DNA of 64,000 nt from Tabrizicola fusiformis (GCF_013328815.1 NZ_JABUHN010000006.1:62001-126000), one strand, 5' to 3'. Numbered from the stretch's first letter, positions 1-8,552 are shown. Notes: generated by a model from the sequence alone, not told the origin. A program made the numbers and translations.

Positions 1-158
1 CACCGTTATCGGACCACAAGTGTAGTTGCCAATGACAACCGCGCTCCGGTGGCTCTGGCTGCGTAAGCAGCTCGAACGCCGAAACTTAAGCCCTTGCGCT
101 TAGCCGCGTAAGGCGGGGTTCGCAGGTACCTGGCAACAGAAACCTGCACCTTCCCTTT
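1..158 (+). ncRNA. ssrA: tmRNA (ssrA), 3' part of a permuted two-piece type gene; 5' part lies outside the window
   Basis: tmRNA rescues stalled ribosomes by adding a degradation tag. After the conserved TAGTTGCC context, codons from 28 to 63 read ANDNRAPVALAA and are followed by TAA at 64-66. The ANDN start and LAA/ALAA end are typical of alphaproteobacterial ssrA tags, whose C-terminal residues are recognised by ClpX. The tag lies near the 3' end of the gene, as expected for the permuted two-piece tmRNA of this class, where the acceptor piece is encoded upstream. A stem formed by GCAGGT and ACCTGC (about 130-155) and a T-rich stretch close the gene. The 3' end is approximate. The tag adaptor gene sspB lies 2.5 kb downstream. 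Confidence 0.88.
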
Positions 159-176
159 TCTTGCGTCCCACGCGGC

Positions 177-280
177 GGGATGGGCAGATTGCCCATCCTA
201 CATTTGGCAGCGGGTTGCGAAGATGGGCAGATTGCCCATCCTACGGGGAGTTCTGCGTAGGATGGGCAATCTGCCCATCC
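177..280. repeat. Cluster of three palindromic repeats (GATGGGCA...TGCCCATC family)
   Basis: Three copies of a short palindrome with arms GATGGGCA and TGCCCATC and a 3-base loop lie at about 179-197, 222-240 and 261-279. The first two are extended by CCTAC on the right, the third by GTAGG on the left. Copies two and three face each other as a perfect 24-base inverted repeat (222-245 against 256-279) with a 10-base spacer. Two more copies lie at 47830-47895. No coding function is apparent. They sit between the tmRNA 3' end and chrB. Confidence 0.85.
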
Positions 281-405
281 CGCGCCAAAGACCGGGGTTG
301 CCCCCGCGCCCCGGGTTGCGGCATACTCCCGCCATGGGGCCCGCGTGCGCCTCGTGAGGCGCCAGCCGAAAGCATTGCATCCCCTCAACCTGATCGGATG
401 CCCTG

Positions 406-1197
406 ATGCCCGGACCCAACAGCATTTCCGCCGCCCAACTCGCGCGCCTGATCGGCACGCCAGACGCCCCCCTGCTGATCGACGTGCGGCTGGCCGAAGA
501 CGCCGCCGCCGACCCGTTCCTGCTGCCCACCGCCGTGGCCTGCCCGGCGCAGGAGGTGGCCCGCCTTGCCGCCGGGCGCCCGGCGGTGGTGATCTGCGCC
601 CGGGGCGCCAAACTGTCCGAAGGGGCCGCCGCCCTCTTGCGCGCCCACGGCACTCCGGCCGAGGTGCTGGAGGGCGGGCAAGAGGGTTGGCGCGCCGCGG
701 GCCTGCCGCTGATCCCCGCCGCCCTTCTGCCGCAGACCGCGCTCTGGGTCACCCGGCACCGCCCCAAGATCGACCGCATCGCCTGCCCCTGGCTGATCCG
801 CCGCTTCATCAACCCTGCGGCCCGCTTTCTGTTCGTCGCCCCGTCCGAGGTGCCCGCCGTGGCAGACCGCTTTGCCGCCACCCCGTTCGACATCGAGGGT
901 GTGACCTACAGCCATCGGGGCGAGCGGTGCAGCTTTGACGCGCTGATCGAAGATTTCGGGCTTGCCACCCCGGCGCTGGAGCGTCTTGCGCTGGTTGTCC
1001 GCGCCGCCGACACCGACCGCCACGACCTGTCGCCACAGGCGGCGGGGTTGCTGGCCCTGTCGGTCGGCCTGTCGCGGCAATACCGTGACGACCTGCAACA
1101 GCTTGAAGCGGGAATGGCGATGTATGACGCGCTCTATCGCTGGGCGCGCGACGGGTTTGACGAGGGGCATGACTGGCCCGCGGGGCGCCGCGCATGA
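406..1197 (+). CDS. chrB: Rhodanese-ChrB fusion, chromate resistance/regulatory protein
   Basis: 263 aa. The first 110 residues are a rhodanese-like domain with the active-site loop CARGAKL (Cys about 63). The rest (about 110-255) is a ChrB-type domain, starting near residues WVTRHRPKIDRIACPWLIRRFI. ChrB proteins regulate or assist ChrA-mediated chromate resistance. The rhodanese could serve in sulfur or oxyanion chemistry, but this is inference. It overlaps chrA by ATGA (1194-1197), so the two are almost certainly co-translated. The start 406 gives a complete rhodanese N terminus. Whether it acts as regulator or enzyme cannot be told from the sequence. Confidence 0.88.
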   Translation: MPGPNSISAAQLARLIGTPDAPLLIDVRLAEDAAADPFLLPTAVACPAQEVARLAAGRPAVVICARGAKLSEGAAALLRAHGTPAEVLEGGQEGWRAAGLPLIPAALLPQTALWVTRHRPKIDRIACPWLIRRFINPAARFLFVAPSEVPAVADRFAATPFDIEGVTYSHRGERCSFDALIEDFGLATPALERLALVVRAADTDRHDLSPQAAGLLALSVGLSRQYRDDLQQLEAGMAMYDALYRWARDGFDEGHDWPAGRRA

Positions 1198-2450
1198 GCC
1201 CGACCCTTTCCGAACTGACCCGCTGCTTTGCCCGCATCGGGCTGATGTCCTTTGGCGGCCCCGCAGCCCAGATCGCCATGATGCACCGCGAGATCGTGGA
1301 CGAACGCGGCTGGGTGGAGGAGCGCGACTATCTCTCGGCCCTCTCGTTCTGCATGTTGTTGCCCGGGCCCGAGGCGATGCAGCTTGCCACCTGGATCGGC
1401 TGGCGCAGCCATGGCTGGCGCGGCGGGCTGATTGCGGGCGGGCTGTTCGTGCTGCCCGGGGCGCTGATCGTGGGGGCGCTGGCGGCCATCTATGCCGCCT
1501 TCGGCACGGTGCCCCTTGTCGCCGCGCTTTTTGCCGGGGTGCAGGCGGCGGTGATCGCCGTGGTGGTCGAGGCGCTGTTGCGCGTCTCGAAGCGGGCACT
1601 GAAATCGCGGCAGGCACGGGTGATTGCCCTCTTGTCCTTTCTGGGGCTGGCGGGCTTTGCCCTGCCCTTTCCGGTGATCATCCTGACGGCGGCGCTTTGG
1701 GGTCTTGCCACGGCGCGCGGCGCGACGGTTGCGCCAAGCGGACCGGCGCCCTGGCGGGCCTCTCTGCGGGCATTGGTGGTCTGGGGGGCTGTCTGGCTGA
1801 TCCCGCTGGGCTTGCTGCTGGTTCAGGGCGGGATACTGGCCGAGATCGGGCTTTTCTTCTCCAAGCTGGCCCTGCTGACCTTTGGCGGCGCCTATGCGGT
1901 TCTGGCCTGGATGGCGCAGGACGTGGTGCAGGCCAAAGGATGGCTGACGCTGACCCAGATGATGGACGGGCTGGGTCTGGCCGAAACCACGCCGGGGCCG
2001 CTTATTCTGGTCACCGAATTCGTGGGTTTTCTGGCGGCCTTCAAGACCAGGGGCATGGCGGCGGGGCTGGCCGGGGCGGTGGTGGCGCTGTGGATGACCT
2101 TTGCCCCCTGTTTCCTGTGGATCTTTGCCGGGGCGCCCTGGATTGCCCGGCTGACGGCGGCACCCCGCCTGTCGGGCGCGCTTGCCGCCATCACCGCCGC
2201 CGTGGTGGGGGTGATCGCACATCTGTCGCTGTGGTTCGCGCTGCATGTGCTGTTCTCGGTCACATGGCGGTTCGAGGCCGGCCCGCTGTCGCTGCTGGTG
2301 CCCGAGCCGGGGAGCCTGCGGCTTTTGCCCCTGGCGATTGCGCTGGGGGCGGGTTGGCTCTTGCTGCGGCGGCACTGGAGCCTGCCTTGGGTGCTGGCCC
2401 TGGCGGCGGGGGTTTCGGCGGCGGTTTCGTTGGTGGCCCAGACGCTCTAG
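1194..2450 (+). CDS. chrA: Chromate efflux transporter ChrA
   Basis: 418 aa, the usual size for a long-chain CHR transporter made of two homologous halves. The FGGPAAQIAMM motif near residue 19 and LLPGPEAMQ mark the N-terminal CHR domain. FGGAYAVLAWM near residue 225 and TTPGPLILVTEFVGF mark the second. Both halves are rich in membrane segments. Members export chromate from the cytoplasm, probably by antiport. It follows chrB by ATGA overlap. About 250 bases of non-coding sequence follow before sspB, including a weak AT-rich inverted repeat near 2545-2565 that might be a terminator. Confidence 0.93.
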   Translation: MSPTLSELTRCFARIGLMSFGGPAAQIAMMHREIVDERGWVEERDYLSALSFCMLLPGPEAMQLATWIGWRSHGWRGGLIAGGLFVLPGALIVGALAAIYAAFGTVPLVAALFAGVQAAVIAVVVEALLRVSKRALKSRQARVIALLSFLGLAGFALPFPVIILTAALWGLATARGATVAPSGPAPWRASLRALVVWGAVWLIPLGLLLVQGGILAEIGLFFSKLALLTFGGAYAVLAWMAQDVVQAKGWLTLTQMMDGLGLAETTPGPLILVTEFVGFLAAFKTRGMAAGLAGAVVALWMTFAPCFLWIFAGAPWIARLTAAPRLSGALAAITAAVVGVIAHLSLWFALHVLFSVTWRFEAGPLSLLVPEPGSLRLLPLAIALGAGWLLLRRHWSLPWVLALAAGVSAAVSLVAQTL

Positions 2451-2696
2451 GGCCGGGGGAATCAATGCGGATGCGACGACAATCCGGGGCCGCGACAGGC
2501 ATTTCTGCGGGGCCTGCCTTGGGCAAAATCTGGTTGCACCGGGAGAATTTTCAGCGTGGAAATTCCTCTTTATCATTATATAACAGTATGTTGCCACACC
2601 ATTCTCCCGCCGCCGCCGAAGTTGACGCAAGCCCCTCGCCCCCTTCCCTTCGGGTCCAAATCCCCTATGCTAGCCGCATTGCAGAAAGGGGCGGAT

Positions 2697-3158
2697 ATGG
2701 CAAAGTCGATTGATTACGGCACCCTGATGCACCGCGCGATGCGGGGTCTGATCCAGACCGTGCTGGAGGATGTTGCGAAGAACGGACTGCCCGGCGCCCA
2801 TCACTTCTTCATCACGCTAGACACCACCCATCCCGATGTGCAGATCGCCGATTGGCTGCGCGCCCGCTACCCTTCGGAAATGACCGTGGTGATCCAGCAC
2901 TGGTTCGAAAATCTGGTGGTCACCGACGAAGGCTTTACCGTCACGCTGAATTTCGGCAATGCGCCCGAACCTCTGGTGATCCCGTTCGACGCCATCCGCA
3001 CCTTCATCGACCCCTCGGTCGAATTCGGCCTGCGGTTTGAAACCCATGACGAGAATGACGACGACGAGGATGAGGACGACCCCGACCCCGAGGACGATCC
3101 GCCCGAGCCGCCGCATGATGCGCAGATCGTGCAACTCGACCGTTTCCGCAAAAGCTGA
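2697..3158 (+). CDS. sspB: SspB-family ClpXP adaptor (stringent starvation protein B, alpha type)
   Basis: 153 aa. SspB tethers ssrA-tagged proteins to the ClpXP protease. The folded substrate-binding domain covers about residues 1-115 (FFITLDTTHPDVQIADWL and VTLNFGNAPEPLVIPFDAI). An extremely acidic linker, rich in D, E and P, follows at about 118-142. The C-terminal end IVQLDRFRKS matches the ClpX-binding tail expected in this family. The start MAKSIDYG is chosen because an AAGGGGCGG ribosome site lies just before it; an upstream in-frame ATG at 2556 would add an unconserved leader. It lies close to the tmRNA whose tag it should read. Confidence 0.92.
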   Translation: MAKSIDYGTLMHRAMRGLIQTVLEDVAKNGLPGAHHFFITLDTTHPDVQIADWLRARYPSEMTVVIQHWFENLVVTDEGFTVTLNFGNAPEPLVIPFDAIRTFIDPSVEFGLRFETHDENDDDEDEDDPDPEDDPPEPPHDAQIVQLDRFRKS

Positions 3159-3185
3159 CGGGCCGCTGGCCGCAGGAGTTCCGCG

Positions 3186-3743
3186 ATGACCAATGAAGCG
3201 CAGCTTTTCCTGCGACAGCTTCTGAACAATCCCCGGCAGATTTCCGCCATTGCCCCCTCTTCCCCCCGGCTGGCCCGCGCCATGGCCGAGGGGCTTGGCC
3301 CGCATTCGGGCCGGGTGGTGGAATTCGGGCCGGGCACCGGGCGGCTGACCGAGGCGATTCTTGCCGCCGGGGTGGCGCCGCGCGACCTGACGCTGTTCGA
3401 GATGAACGAGGATTTCGTGCAGCACCTGCGGCGGCGTTTTCCCGGCGTCGAAGTGGTGCATGGACCGGCGCAGATGGCCTCGCAAACGGTGCTGCCCGGC
3501 GTGGCGCGGGTGGTCTCTGGGCTGCCTTTGCTGTCGATGCCGCCGGCGCTGCGGGCGGCCATCGTCGGCGCCGCCTTCGACGTGCTGGCCCCGGGCGGCG
3601 AATATGTGCAGTTCACCTATGGGCCGAACCCGCCCTTTCCGCCCGAACAGGCCGCTGCCATGAGGCTGCGCATCCGGCCCGGGCGCCGGGTCTGGGCCAA
3701 TCTGCCCCCCGCCCGCGTCTATCACTACAGCCGCGCGGCCTGA
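3186..3743 (+). CDS. Class I SAM methyltransferase, similar to PmtA phospholipid N-methyltransferase
   Basis: 185 aa. The N terminus FLRQLLNNPRQISAIAPSS is the pattern seen in PmtA-like phosphatidylethanolamine N-methyltransferases and in the related rRNA dimethylase-like family. SAM motif I is VVEFGPGTGRLTEAIL (about residues 41-56), and an acidic loop LFEMNEDF follows. If PmtA-like, it would methylate phosphatidylethanolamine toward phosphatidylcholine at the inner membrane. An AGGAG site lies 7 bases before the ATG. It starts 27 bases after sspB and is probably co-transcribed with it. Substrate assignment is from family resemblance only. Confidence 0.75.
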   Translation: MTNEAQLFLRQLLNNPRQISAIAPSSPRLARAMAEGLGPHSGRVVEFGPGTGRLTEAILAAGVAPRDLTLFEMNEDFVQHLRRRFPGVEVVHGPAQMASQTVLPGVARVVSGLPLLSMPPALRAAIVGAAFDVLAPGGEYVQFTYGPNPPFPPEQAAAMRLRIRPGRRVWANLPPARVYHYSRAA

Positions 3744-3841
3744 GGTCGGGCTGCGCCTGCGGCGCGGTATGCGACGGTATGCCAATTGATTTTTGCCCCC
3801 GTGCCCCCTAAGAGGGACGCGAGCATTTGCAGGAGCCTGCC

Positions 3842-5236
3842 ATGACCGCAACCAGAACCGAAACCGACAGCTTTGGCCCGCTGGAGGTTCCCGCCGACAA
3901 GTATTGGGGCGCGCAGACGCAGCGCTCGATCATCAACTTCCCCATCGGATGGGAAAGGCAGCCCGTCGCCATCATCCGCGCGCTGGGGGTGATCAAGAAA
4001 GCCTGCGCCGAAGTGAACATCGCGCAGGGCGACATTTCGGCAGAACTGGGCAATGCCATCGCCGCCGCCGCGACCGAGGTGATCGACGGCAAGTTCGACG
4101 ACAACTTCCCGCTGGTGGTCTGGCAGACCGGCTCGGGCACGCAATCGAACATGAATGCGAACGAGGTGATCTCGAACCGCGCGATCGAGATGCTGGGCGG
4201 CGTCAAAGGCTCGAAAAAGCCGGTGCATCCGAATGACCATGTGAACATGGGACAATCGTCCAACGACACCTTCCCCACCGCAATGCATGTCGCCATCGGC
4301 ATGATGGCGCGCGACGTGCTGCTGCCGGGCCTGACGAAGCTGTCGAACGCGCTTTGGGCCAAATCGGCCGAGTTCAAGGACATCATCAAGATCGGCCGCA
4401 CCCACACGCAGGATGCCACGCCCCTGACGCTGGGGCAGGAGTTTTCCGGCTATGCCACGCAAGTGGACAAGGGCATTGCCCGGGTGAAAGCCTGCCTGCC
4501 CGACATCTATGAACTGGCGCAAGGCGGCACCGCGGTCGGCACCGGCCTGAACACCCGGGTCGGCTGGGATACCCGTGTGGCGGCGGCGATTGCCGGCATC
4601 ACCGGCCTGCCCTTCGTCACCGCCCCGAACAAGTTCGAGGCGCTGGCGGCGCATGACGCGATGGTGATGTTCTCGGGCGCGCTGAAGACCGTGGCGGCGG
4701 CGCTCTTCAAGATTGCCAACGACCTGCGCCTGCTGGGCTCGGGCCCCCGCTCGGGTCTGGGCGAACTGATCCTGCCGGAGAATGAGCCGGGCTCCTCGAT
4801 CATGCCGGGCAAGGTGAACCCGACCCAGGCCGAAGCGCTGACCATGGTCTGCGCCCATGTCATGGGCAATGACGCGGCGGTGGGCTTTGCCGGATCGCAG
4901 GGCCATTTCGAGCTGAACGTCTACAATCCGATGATGTCCTACAACGTGTTGCAGTCGATGCAGCTTCTGGGCGATGCGGCGGGCTCGTTCACCGACAATA
5001 TGGTGGTGGGCACTCAAGCGAACACCGTGCGGATCGACAAGCTGATGAAGGAAAGCCTGATGCTGGTGACGGCGCTGGCCCCCACGATCGGCTATGATGC
5101 CGCCACCAAGGTTGCCAAGACCGCGCACAAGAACGGCACGACGCTGCGCGAAGAGGCGATTGCGCTGGGCTATGTCGATGGCGAAACCTTCGACCGCGTG
5201 GTGCGTCCCGAAGACATGATCAGCCCCAAGGGCTGA
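3842..5236 (+). CDS. fumC: Class II fumarate hydratase
   Basis: 464 aa, the normal length for FumC, an iron-independent tetrameric enzyme that interconverts fumarate and malate in the TCA cycle. The superfamily signature [11 protein letters not shown] lies at about residues 317-327. [14 protein letters not shown] and [14 protein letters not shown] are the other conserved blocks that form the active site. The ATG at 3842 is preceded by AGGAG; an upstream in-frame ATG at 3827 overlaps that site and is rejected. It is followed after one base by a small DUF4169 gene, suggesting a shared transcript. Confidence 0.97.
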   Translation: MTATRTETDSFGPLEVPADKYWGAQTQRSIINFPIGWERQPVAIIRALGVIKKACAEVNIAQGDISAELGNAIAAAATEVIDGKFDDNFPLVVWQTGSGTQSNMNANEVISNRAIEMLGGVKGSKKPVHPNDHVNMGQSSNDTFPTAMHVAIGMMARDVLLPGLTKLSNALWAKSAEFKDIIKIGRTHTQDATPLTLGQEFSGYATQVDKGIARVKACLPDIYELAQGGTAVGTGLNTRVGWDTRVAAAIAGITGLPFVTAPNKFEALAAHDAMVMFSGALKTVAAALFKIANDLRLLGSGPRSGLGELILPENEPGSSIMPGKVNPTQAEALTMVCAHVMGNDAAVGFAGSQGHFELNVYNPMMSYNVLQSMQLLGDAAGSFTDNMVVGTQANTVRIDKLMKESLMLVTALAPTIGYDAATKVAKTAHKNGTTLREEAIALGYVDGETFDRVVRPEDMISPKG

Positions 5237-5237
5237 C

Positions 5238-5417
5238 ATGGCCGAGGTGATCAACCTTCGCAGCGTGAAAAAGCAGGCGGCCCGCAAGGCCGCCCGCGCC
5301 AAGGGTGACGAGAATGCCGTGAAATTCGGCCGCAGCAAGGCCGAGCGGGAATTGCAGCAGGCGCAGGTTGCGAAAGCGGCACGCGATCTGGATGGCAAGA
5401 AACGCGAGACGGATTAA
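5238..5417 (+). CDS. DUF4169 family small basic protein
   Basis: 59 aa, highly charged, beginning MAEVINLRSVKKQAARKAA and ending GKKRETD. The short, lysine/arginine/alanine-rich sequence with the opening AEVINLR is the DUF4169 pattern, found next to fumC in related bacteria. It starts one base after the fumC stop, so it is very likely co-translated. Its function is not known; the composition would fit a nucleic-acid-associated or ribosome-associated protein, but that is inference. Confidence 0.8.
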   Translation: MAEVINLRSVKKQAARKAARAKGDENAVKFGRSKAERELQQAQVAKAARDLDGKKRETD

Positions 5418-5465
5418 CCTTTGGTCAACCAGGATGCGCCAGGCTGAGGGGCGGAGGTAACCGCC

Positions 5466-5699
5466 ATGCTGCATCCCCTGCCCGATCACCTGTCGCCCGA
5501 CCGTTGGATCGCCCAGATATTCACCGCCCGAACCGCCGCCGAAGGGGGCATCGTCCGCCGCCGCGTCAGCGATGTGGAGCGGCTGGTGGGCCGGGAACGC
5601 TTCCTGCGCGAGATTGAGCGGCGCGGCTTTCGCGCGGTGGAAAACGGCGGTCATATCGTGATCTTCTGCAACACAGAGCCGGTCCGTATCGTCGTGTGA
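5466..5699 (+). CDS. Conserved hypothetical small protein
   Basis: 77 aa, beginning MLHPLPDHLSPDRWIAQIF and ending CNTEPVRIVV. A good ribosome site (GGAGG) lies 8 bases before the ATG. The middle (GGIVRRRVSDVERLVGRERF) is charged and predicted helical; the C-terminal part looks like beta strand. Similar short proteins in related genomes sometimes carry a phosphoribosylanthranilate isomerase label, but at 77 aa it cannot be that TIM-barrel enzyme. It lies 48 bases after the DUF4169 gene and directly before a triple palindrome. Function unknown. Confidence 0.7.
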   Translation: MLHPLPDHLSPDRWIAQIFTARTAAEGGIVRRRVSDVERLVGRERFLREIERRGFRAVENGGHIVIFCNTEPVRIVV

Positions 5700-5701
5700 G
5701 A

Positions 5702-5767
5702 CAAGTTTCTTCCAAGAAACTTGCAAATTTCTTGGAAGAAATTTGCAAAATCCTTCCAAGGATTTTG
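5702..5767. repeat. Triple back-to-back palindrome, TTCTT/AAGAA family
   Basis: Three palindromes follow one another almost without spacing: arms CAAGTTTCTT/AAGAAACTTG (5702-5723), TTGCAAATTTCTT/AAGAAATTTGCAA (5721-5748) and CAAAATCCTT/AAGGATTTTG (5746-5767), each with a two-base centre. The element starts two bases after the stop of the preceding gene. Doublets of the same design lie at 30184-30227, 52201-52244 and 61065-61122. There is no T-run, so a plain intrinsic terminator is not obvious. Confidence 0.85.
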
Positions 5768-5799
5768 TCTCTTGCCCGAAGCTCGGCTATCCTCCCCCC

Positions 5800-6015
5800 A
5801 TGTCCGAACGCCCCGAAAAACATTCCCTGACCCTGCGCGGCCATCGCACCAGCGTCTCGATGGAGGCGGCCTTCTGGGAGGCGTTCCGCAAGCTGGCACT
5901 TCAACGCGGGCAGAGCGTGAATGCACTGGCCGCCGAAATCGACCAGTCCCGCGCAGCCGAGGTCGGGCTGGCTTCGGCGATCCGGGTGTTCGTGCTGAAA
6001 TCGCTTACAGGGTGA
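5800..6015 (+). CDS. Ribbon-helix-helix domain protein
   Basis: 71 aa, starting MSERPEKHSLTLRGHRTSVSME. The strand LTLRGHRTSVSME followed by two helices (AAFWEAFRKLALQRG and SVNALAAEIDQSR) is the compact ribbon-helix-helix DNA-binding fold of the RHH_4 type common in alphaproteobacteria. It is a likely small transcription regulator. The start at 5800 is taken because the fold begins immediately after; an upstream in-frame ATG at 5743 would run through the palindromic element. Its last 11 bases overlap the 3' end of the convergent Anbu peptidase gene. Confidence 0.8.
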   Translation: MSERPEKHSLTLRGHRTSVSMEAAFWEAFRKLALQRGQSVNALAAEIDQSRAAEVGLASAIRVFVLKSLTG

Positions 6016-6730
6016 TCTGAAGGAACCCGTCGCGCAGCGCCTTGGACCAGCCTTCCGACATGGCGCGGAAGGCGGCATCGCCCGGTTCGATCCGCCTTGT
6101 GCGGCTGACCTTGCAGGCGTCGCGCTCGATGATGCACAGATCCAGCGGCATCCCCACCGACAGGTTTGACCGCAGCGTCGAATCCATCGACAAAAGCACC
6201 GCCTTTTCGGCATCGGCCAGCGAGGTGTTCGGCTTCACCACCCGGTCAAGGATCGGCTTGCCGTATTTGTGTTCGCCGATCTGCAGAAAGGGCGTGTCCT
6301 CGGTCGCCTCGATGAAATTGCCTTCCGGGTAGATCAGGAACAGCCGCATCGCGCCGCCCTTCCTTTGCCCGGCCATGATCATCGAGGCCGAGGCGCTGGC
6401 CTGTGCCGCCGAGAGCTTTTCGTTCACCTCCAGCCGCACCGCCGCCAGCGTCTCGCCGATGATCGAAGCGACCTTGAGCAGCGTCGGTGCTTTCATGATC
6501 GAGGTGGCTTCGGTCGCATCGGCGTCATCCACCGCCTCGCGCAGCCGGGCGATGGTGGTCTGCGTCACCGAAAGCGACCCGGCGGTCATGATGGTGATGA
6601 CCCGCTCACCTTCATCGACGAAGTGGAACATCTTGCGATAGGTGGCGATATTGTCGAGCCCGGCATTGGTGCGGGTATCGGACAGACACACCATGCCCTC
6701 GTTCAACAGAAGGCCCACGCAATAGGTCAT
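6005..6730 (-). CDS. Proteasome-type peptidase Anbu (ancestral beta subunit)
   Basis: 241 aa. Anbu is a bacterial relative of proteasome beta subunits and HslV, assembling as a self-compartmentalised particle. The sequence starts MTYCVGLLLNEGMVCLSDTR. After loss of Met the N-terminal Thr would be the nucleophile, with Asp17 (in LSDTR) and Lys32 (in YRKMF) in the positions expected for the catalytic set. The length fits the family. It is the last gene of a minus-strand cluster with a transglutaminase, an alpha-E protein and an ATP-grasp protein, the known Anbu neighbourhood. A physiological substrate is not established. Confidence 0.9.
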   Translation of the reverse strand: MTYCVGLLLNEGMVCLSDTRTNAGLDNIATYRKMFHFVDEGERVITIMTAGSLSVTQTTIARLREAVDDADATEATSIMKAPTLLKVASIIGETLAAVRLEVNEKLSAAQASASASMIMAGQRKGGAMRLFLIYPEGNFIEATEDTPFLQIGEHKYGKPILDRVVKPNTSLADAEKAVLLSMDSTLRSNLSVGMPLDLCIIERDACKVSRTRRIEPGDAAFRAMSEGWSKALRDGFLQITL

Positions 6731-6772
6731 CCACCCCTCCCGACTCGCAAACGGTTTTTCCCCGCAGGAAAG

Positions 6773-7603
6773 CTATTGCGCCTGTGACTGAACCGCAACC
6801 GGCTGGGCGACGGAAACCGCGACCTCAAGGCTTTCACTGTCGGTGGCCGCCCCCCGGGCGATGCCGCGGATCGGCGCTGCCTCGCGCGCGTCAAGCCCCG
6901 CGCCCAGCCGGATATAGCGTTCGTCCGGGCAGCAACGGTTGGCGGGATCAAAACCGATCCAGCCGAAGCCCGGCACCCAAAGCTCGGCCCAGGCATGGGC
7001 GGCCTCATGCGGGGTCTCGCCTTCCCCGGCAAAGAGATAGCCCGAGACATAACGCGCCGGGAACCCCACCGTCCGCGCGCAGGCGATCAGCGCATGGGCA
7101 TGGTCCTGACAGACCCCGGCCCCGGCGGCCAGCGCCTCGGCGGCGGTGGTGTGTTCATGGGTGGCGCCGGGGGTGTATTCGATGGCCCCGGCCACGGCAA
7201 AGGCCAGCGCATGTGCAAAGGACAAAGGCTCGTCATGGCGCGCACTTTCGGCCAGCGCCCGCAGCGCCTCATCGGCTTCGGTGGCCGGGGTTTCGCGGCA
7301 CCAGGCTTCGGGCGGGACGGTTTCACGGTGGCCGCGCAGGATGCCGGCCAGATCGGCGGTTTCCACCTCGCCCTTCACCCGCACCTCGATCTCGGTCACC
7401 GGGCCTTTCACCGTCCAGGCCTGCACCCAATCGCCCGCGCCGTCGCGGAAGGCGCCGCCCTTTTCGCCGCCGGTCACCGTGACTTCCCAGGAAATCAACT
7501 TCTGGCCGTCAAAGCGCGAGGGGGTGAGCCGGTGGCTTTGCACCACGCCGCGCACCGGCGCGTCGTAGTGGTAGCGTGTGACGTGATCGACCGTAAGGCG
7601 CAT
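6773..7603 (-). CDS. Transglutaminase-like cysteine protease family protein
   Basis: 276 aa. It has a beta-rich N-terminal domain (MRLTVDHVTRYHYDAPVRG) followed by a transglutaminase-like core. The catalytic triad is visible: Cys in GAGVCQDHAHA (about 165), His in AAHAWAEL (about 203) and Asp in GFDPANR (about 219). Bacterial members are usually predicted peptidases or amide-bond transferases. The ATG at 7603 shares one base with the stop of the alpha-E gene (TGATG); a GTG one codon upstream is also possible. It is coupled to the other genes of the Anbu cluster, so it may process or cross-link the same peptide product (inference). Confidence 0.9.
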   Translation of the reverse strand: MRLTVDHVTRYHYDAPVRGVVQSHRLTPSRFDGQKLISWEVTVTGGEKGGAFRDGAGDWVQAWTVKGPVTEIEVRVKGEVETADLAGILRGHRETVPPEAWCRETPATEADEALRALAESARHDEPLSFAHALAFAVAGAIEYTPGATHEHTTAAEALAAGAGVCQDHAHALIACARTVGFPARYVSGYLFAGEGETPHEAAHAWAELWVPGFGWIGFDPANRCCPDERYIRLGAGLDAREAAPIRGIARGAATDSESLEVAVSVAQPVAVQSQAQ

Positions 7604-8547
7604 CACATGTCCCCCGAAAGATAGCTGTCATGGATGATCGCGCCCAGCCGGGCGCTGATCCCGACGAAGCGCAACAGGAACTCGTGCAGCCCCTCGTCGA
7701 AAATCGTCTCAACCGTCTGGCGTTCGATCTCGGAGAGCAGGGCCTGCGCCGCCGCCTGTGCCGGGGTTTCACGGCCGTAATATTTGGCCAGCCGCCCCAT
7801 ATGGTTGGCCATGCCCGCAACGCAGGTGATCAGCGCACGCGGCGATTGCGGGTTCAGGATCAGGAAATGCGCGATCTTGGCCGCGGTAATCTCGCCGCCA
7901 TAGGCCCAATGGAACGCGCGGTGCGAGCCGAGCGCGCGCAAGAGCATCGACCATTGGTCATTGTCCAGCCCCGAGCCGACGAAATCGACCTGCGGCAACA
8001 GGACATAGTATTTCACATCCATCAGCCGGGCGGTGCTGTCACCGCGTTCCAGATAATAGCCGATATTCAAGAAGTTATAGCCATCGTTGCGCAACAGCGT
8101 CGCGTCGATCGAGCCGCGCACCATGGCCGAATGCCGCATCACCCAATCGGTCAGCCGCGACAGTTCCTGCACGCCGCGCCGCGCCTCGATCTGGCGCAAT
8201 TCCTGAAAGGCGGTGTTCAGCGCGTCCCAGACCTGTGTCGTGAGCGCGGTCCGCACGATCCGCCCATTCTCGCGCGCCGCCGTGATGCAAGAGGCGACCG
8301 AATTGGGATTGTCGCGATCAAAGAAGAACCAGCTTTCGATGTTCTTCTGATCGGGCACGCCATATTTCTCGGTATAGCCCGCCCCGTTGCCCGAAGCGCG
8401 CAACAGGCTGTCCCAGTCGCTGCGATAGCCCGAGGCGGAGGGCAGAAGCGAAATCCGCGCGCCCACTTCCAGAAGACGGGCGGCAGTTTCGGCCCGCTCC
8501 ATATAGCGGGCGATCCAGTAAAGGTTGTCGGCGGTTCTTGAAAGCAT
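7603..8547 (-). CDS. Alpha-E domain protein
   Basis: 314 aa, mostly alpha-helical, starting MLSRTADNLYWIARYMERAE, which is the typical opening of the alpha-E (COG2307) family. Other conserved stretches are LERGDSTARLMDVKYY and HRAFHWAYGGEITAAKIAHFLI. Alpha-E proteins occur almost always beside a circularly permuted ATP-grasp protein, sometimes fused to it, and are thought to work with it in forming an amide bond. Here it lies 5 bases after the ATP-grasp gene and overlaps the transglutaminase gene. Its biochemical activity is unknown. Confidence 0.9.
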   Translation of the reverse strand: MLSRTADNLYWIARYMERAETAARLLEVGARISLLPSASGYRSDWDSLLRASGNGAGYTEKYGVPDQKNIESWFFFDRDNPNSVASCITAARENGRIVRTALTTQVWDALNTAFQELRQIEARRGVQELSRLTDWVMRHSAMVRGSIDATLLRNDGYNFLNIGYYLERGDSTARLMDVKYYVLLPQVDFVGSGLDNDQWSMLLRALGSHRAFHWAYGGEITAAKIAHFLILNPQSPRALITCVAGMANHMGRLAKYYGRETPAQAAAQALLSEIERQTVETIFDEGLHEFLLRFVGISARLGAIIHDSYLSGDM

Positions 8548-8552
8548 GTCCG

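Noticed and set aside
177-280. Short regularly similar repeats that might be a mini CRISPR
   Set aside because: Units are palindromes in both orientations, spacing is irregular (about 25 and 20 bases), and no cas gene is present.
2540-2575. Terminator after chrA from GAATTT/AAATTC
   Set aside because: Only a 6-bp AT stem with a 9-base loop; too weak to call although a T-rich stretch follows.
2556-2696. N-terminal extension of SspB from an upstream ATG
   Set aside because: The extension is proline/cysteine-rich and unlike the family, and a good ribosome site lies directly before the ATG at 2697.
5466-5699. Phosphoribosylanthranilate isomerase
   Set aside because: 77 residues cannot form the TIM barrel; none of its motifs is present.
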